DNA from: Halorhabdus sp. BNX81 | GTDB lineage: Archaea; Halobacteriota; Halobacteria; Halobacteriales; Haloarculaceae | Direction: 5' to 3' | NCBI RefSeq assembly: GCF_029229925.1 | Contig: NZ_CP107254.1 | Location: forward strand, 310,001-374,000 | DNA length: 64,000 bases | Part shown: positions 63,171-64,000 of the stretch, piece by piece | Numbering within the stretch: the stretch's first letter is position 1 | How the letters are laid out: every line of letters begins with the position of its first letter | Position numbers and translations under genes: made by a program | Notes under the pieces: generated by a model | Seen by the model: the letters and a program-made list of their open reading frames with translations, nothing else | What the model was told of the DNA's origin: nothing | Databases searched by the model: none

Positions 63171-63623
63171 TTAGACCATCCCGAAGAGATTCGCCAGCGC
63201 GATCCCGAGCACCGTGGCGAAGGCGACGTGCAGCAGCGTCAGCGCGGCCGTCGCGGGTCGGGGCAGGTCATAGACCGTCGAGATCGCGACGGCGTCGGCG
63301 AGAACGGTCGCGACGACGACGATCCCGACACCCAACTCGGGGGAGACGAAGCCGACGCTCGCCACGCCGTAGCGCTGGAGCAGCAGCGAGACGACCGCCG
63401 GGACCGCGCCGGCGTAGGCGGCCCGCTGGGAGCGGACCTCGCCGATAAAGAACGTCGCTGCGAGGTGGAGTGTCACGGCGTAGAACACCCACGCCCCGAC
63501 GAAGGTTGCGACCAACAGGACGAGGGTGCTACTGAATGGCCCGCCCTGCAACGGGATCGGTGCGAGAGACACCGCTGGCGCGTCGATCGCAGCGAGAGAG
63601 AAAGACGGGGAGAGCGTCCACAT
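63171..63623 (-). CDS. Four-span haloarchaeal membrane protein of unknown function
   Basis: The 150-residue protein starts MWTLSPSFSLAAIDAPAVSL and has about four hydrophobic segments (STLVLLVATFVGAWVFYAVT, YAGAVPAVVSLLLQRYGV, VGIVVVATVLADAVAIS, ATAALTLLHVAFATVLGIAL). No catalytic motif is visible. It is upstream of, and on the same strand as, the thioredoxin-reductase-like gene. Confidence 0.65.
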   Translation of the reverse strand: MWTLSPSFSLAAIDAPAVSLAPIPLQGGPFSSTLVLLVATFVGAWVFYAVTLHLAATFFIGEVRSQRAAYAGAVPAVVSLLLQRYGVASVGFVSPELGVGIVVVATVLADAVAISTVYDLPRPATAALTLLHVAFATVLGIALANLFGMV

Positions 63624-63657
63624 ACTCGCGATTCGAGTCGCAGTCGTTTCTGCGTTG

Positions 63658-64000
63658 TTATTCCAGCAGGCCGAGTTCTTCGAGCCGGGAGACGATCTTG
63701 TCGACGGCCTTCTTGGCGTCGTCGGGTTCCTTGCCGCCGGTGATGACGAGCTTTCCGGAGCCAAAGAGGAGTGCGACGACGTCGGGGTCGTCCAGCCGGT
63801 AGACGAGACCGGGGAACTGCTCGGGTTCGTACTCGATGTTCTCCAGTCCCAGCCCGATCGCGATCGCGTTCAGGTTGAGATTCCGGCCCAGATCGGCCGA
63901 GGTGACGATGTTCTGGACGACGATCTCGGGGTCCTCGTCGACCTGAATCTCCAGGTCACGGAGCTTCCCGAACACGATCCGGAGACTCTCGTGGACGTCG
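63658..64000 (-). CDS. tbp: TATA-binding protein (TBP), 3' part only
   Basis: The reading frame continues past the window edge, so the N-terminal part is missing. The visible ~113 residues include FGKLRDLEIQVDEDPEIVVQN, NIVTSADLGRNLNL, the second TBP repeat with YEPEQFPGLVYRLDDP, LLFGSGKLVITGG, and the closing DAKKAVDKIVSRLEELGL. TBP nucleates transcription initiation at TATA boxes. Haloarchaea have several tbp copies, so this may be one of a set. Confidence 0.9.
   Translation of the reverse strand, partial: DVHESLRIVFGKLRDLEIQVDEDPEIVVQNIVTSADLGRNLNLNAIAIGLGLENIEYEPEQFPGLVYRLDDPDVVALLFGSGKLVITGGKEPDDAKKAVDKIVSRLEELGLLE

Overview
This window is ordinary chromosomal DNA from a halophilic archaeon (class Halobacteria). 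The proteins are strongly acidic and the coding DNA is GC-rich. Many starts lie about 25-35 bases behind TATA elements, as expected for leaderless archaeal mRNAs. Marker genes agree: thermosome, RadA, TATA-binding protein, CetZ1 tubulin, SRP54, a Pno1/Dim2-like KH protein, coenzyme F420 genes, Tat-exported lipoproteins, and an intron-containing tRNA-Met. I see no rRNA, CRISPR array or intact insertion sequence. I do not assign a genus.

Layout. 1-5 kb: the end of a CPA/RCK cation antiporter, a CaCA exchanger, then a secretion module of a TasA/CalY-like protein, a SipW-type signal peptidase and a second exported beta-repeat protein. 5-15 kb: a MATE exporter and a loose F420 cluster (cofH, cofG, cofC) interleaved with an orphan peptide-type binding lipoprotein and small membrane proteins, ending in cetZ1. 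15-23 kb: NAD-dependent epimerase, thymidylate kinase, a PspAB-like protein, a DMT exporter with a divergent Lrp/AsnC regulator, a region of consecutive hairpins that may be an RNA gene, tRNA-Met, and a VTT-domain protein. 23-34 kb: class II ribonucleotide reductase, then an unusual overlapping operon (beta-rich protein, 46-aa peptide, 1198-residue helical-repeat/metallophosphoesterase protein, caspase-fold peptidase) with a divergent Tat subtilase. 34-40 kb: trpDFEG with TRP-box-like sites in its promoter, tRNA-Leu, and a hairpin-rich spacer. 40-49 kb: lipoproteins, an RCK protein flanked by two stand-alone RAM domains, radA, the KH protein, an Orc/Cdc6-like ATPase and the thermosome. 49-57 kb: a pseudokinase, pheA, an ABC exporter, srp54 with a decayed duplicate of its 3' end and an AT-rich ORF between the copies, and threonine synthase. 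57-64 kb: DoxX-like and other membrane proteins, an ABM monooxygenase, a PQQ-propeller lipoprotein, an AstE-like protein, a thioredoxin-reductase-like flavoprotein and the 3' end of tbp.

The best candidate for an undescribed system is the 26.7-32.1 kb operon. Its four genes are joined by overlapping start and stop codons. It combines a caspase-like peptidase with a very long amphipathic-helix protein that carries a predicted membrane segment and a C-terminal phosphoesterase, which resembles the protease-plus-membrane-effector logic of cell-suicide systems. Other leads are the SipW/TasA module, the TGTACA sites at the trp promoter, the srp54 3'-end duplication, the hairpin tract at 19.7 kb, and a family of hairpins that share one 11-nt loop but have different stems.
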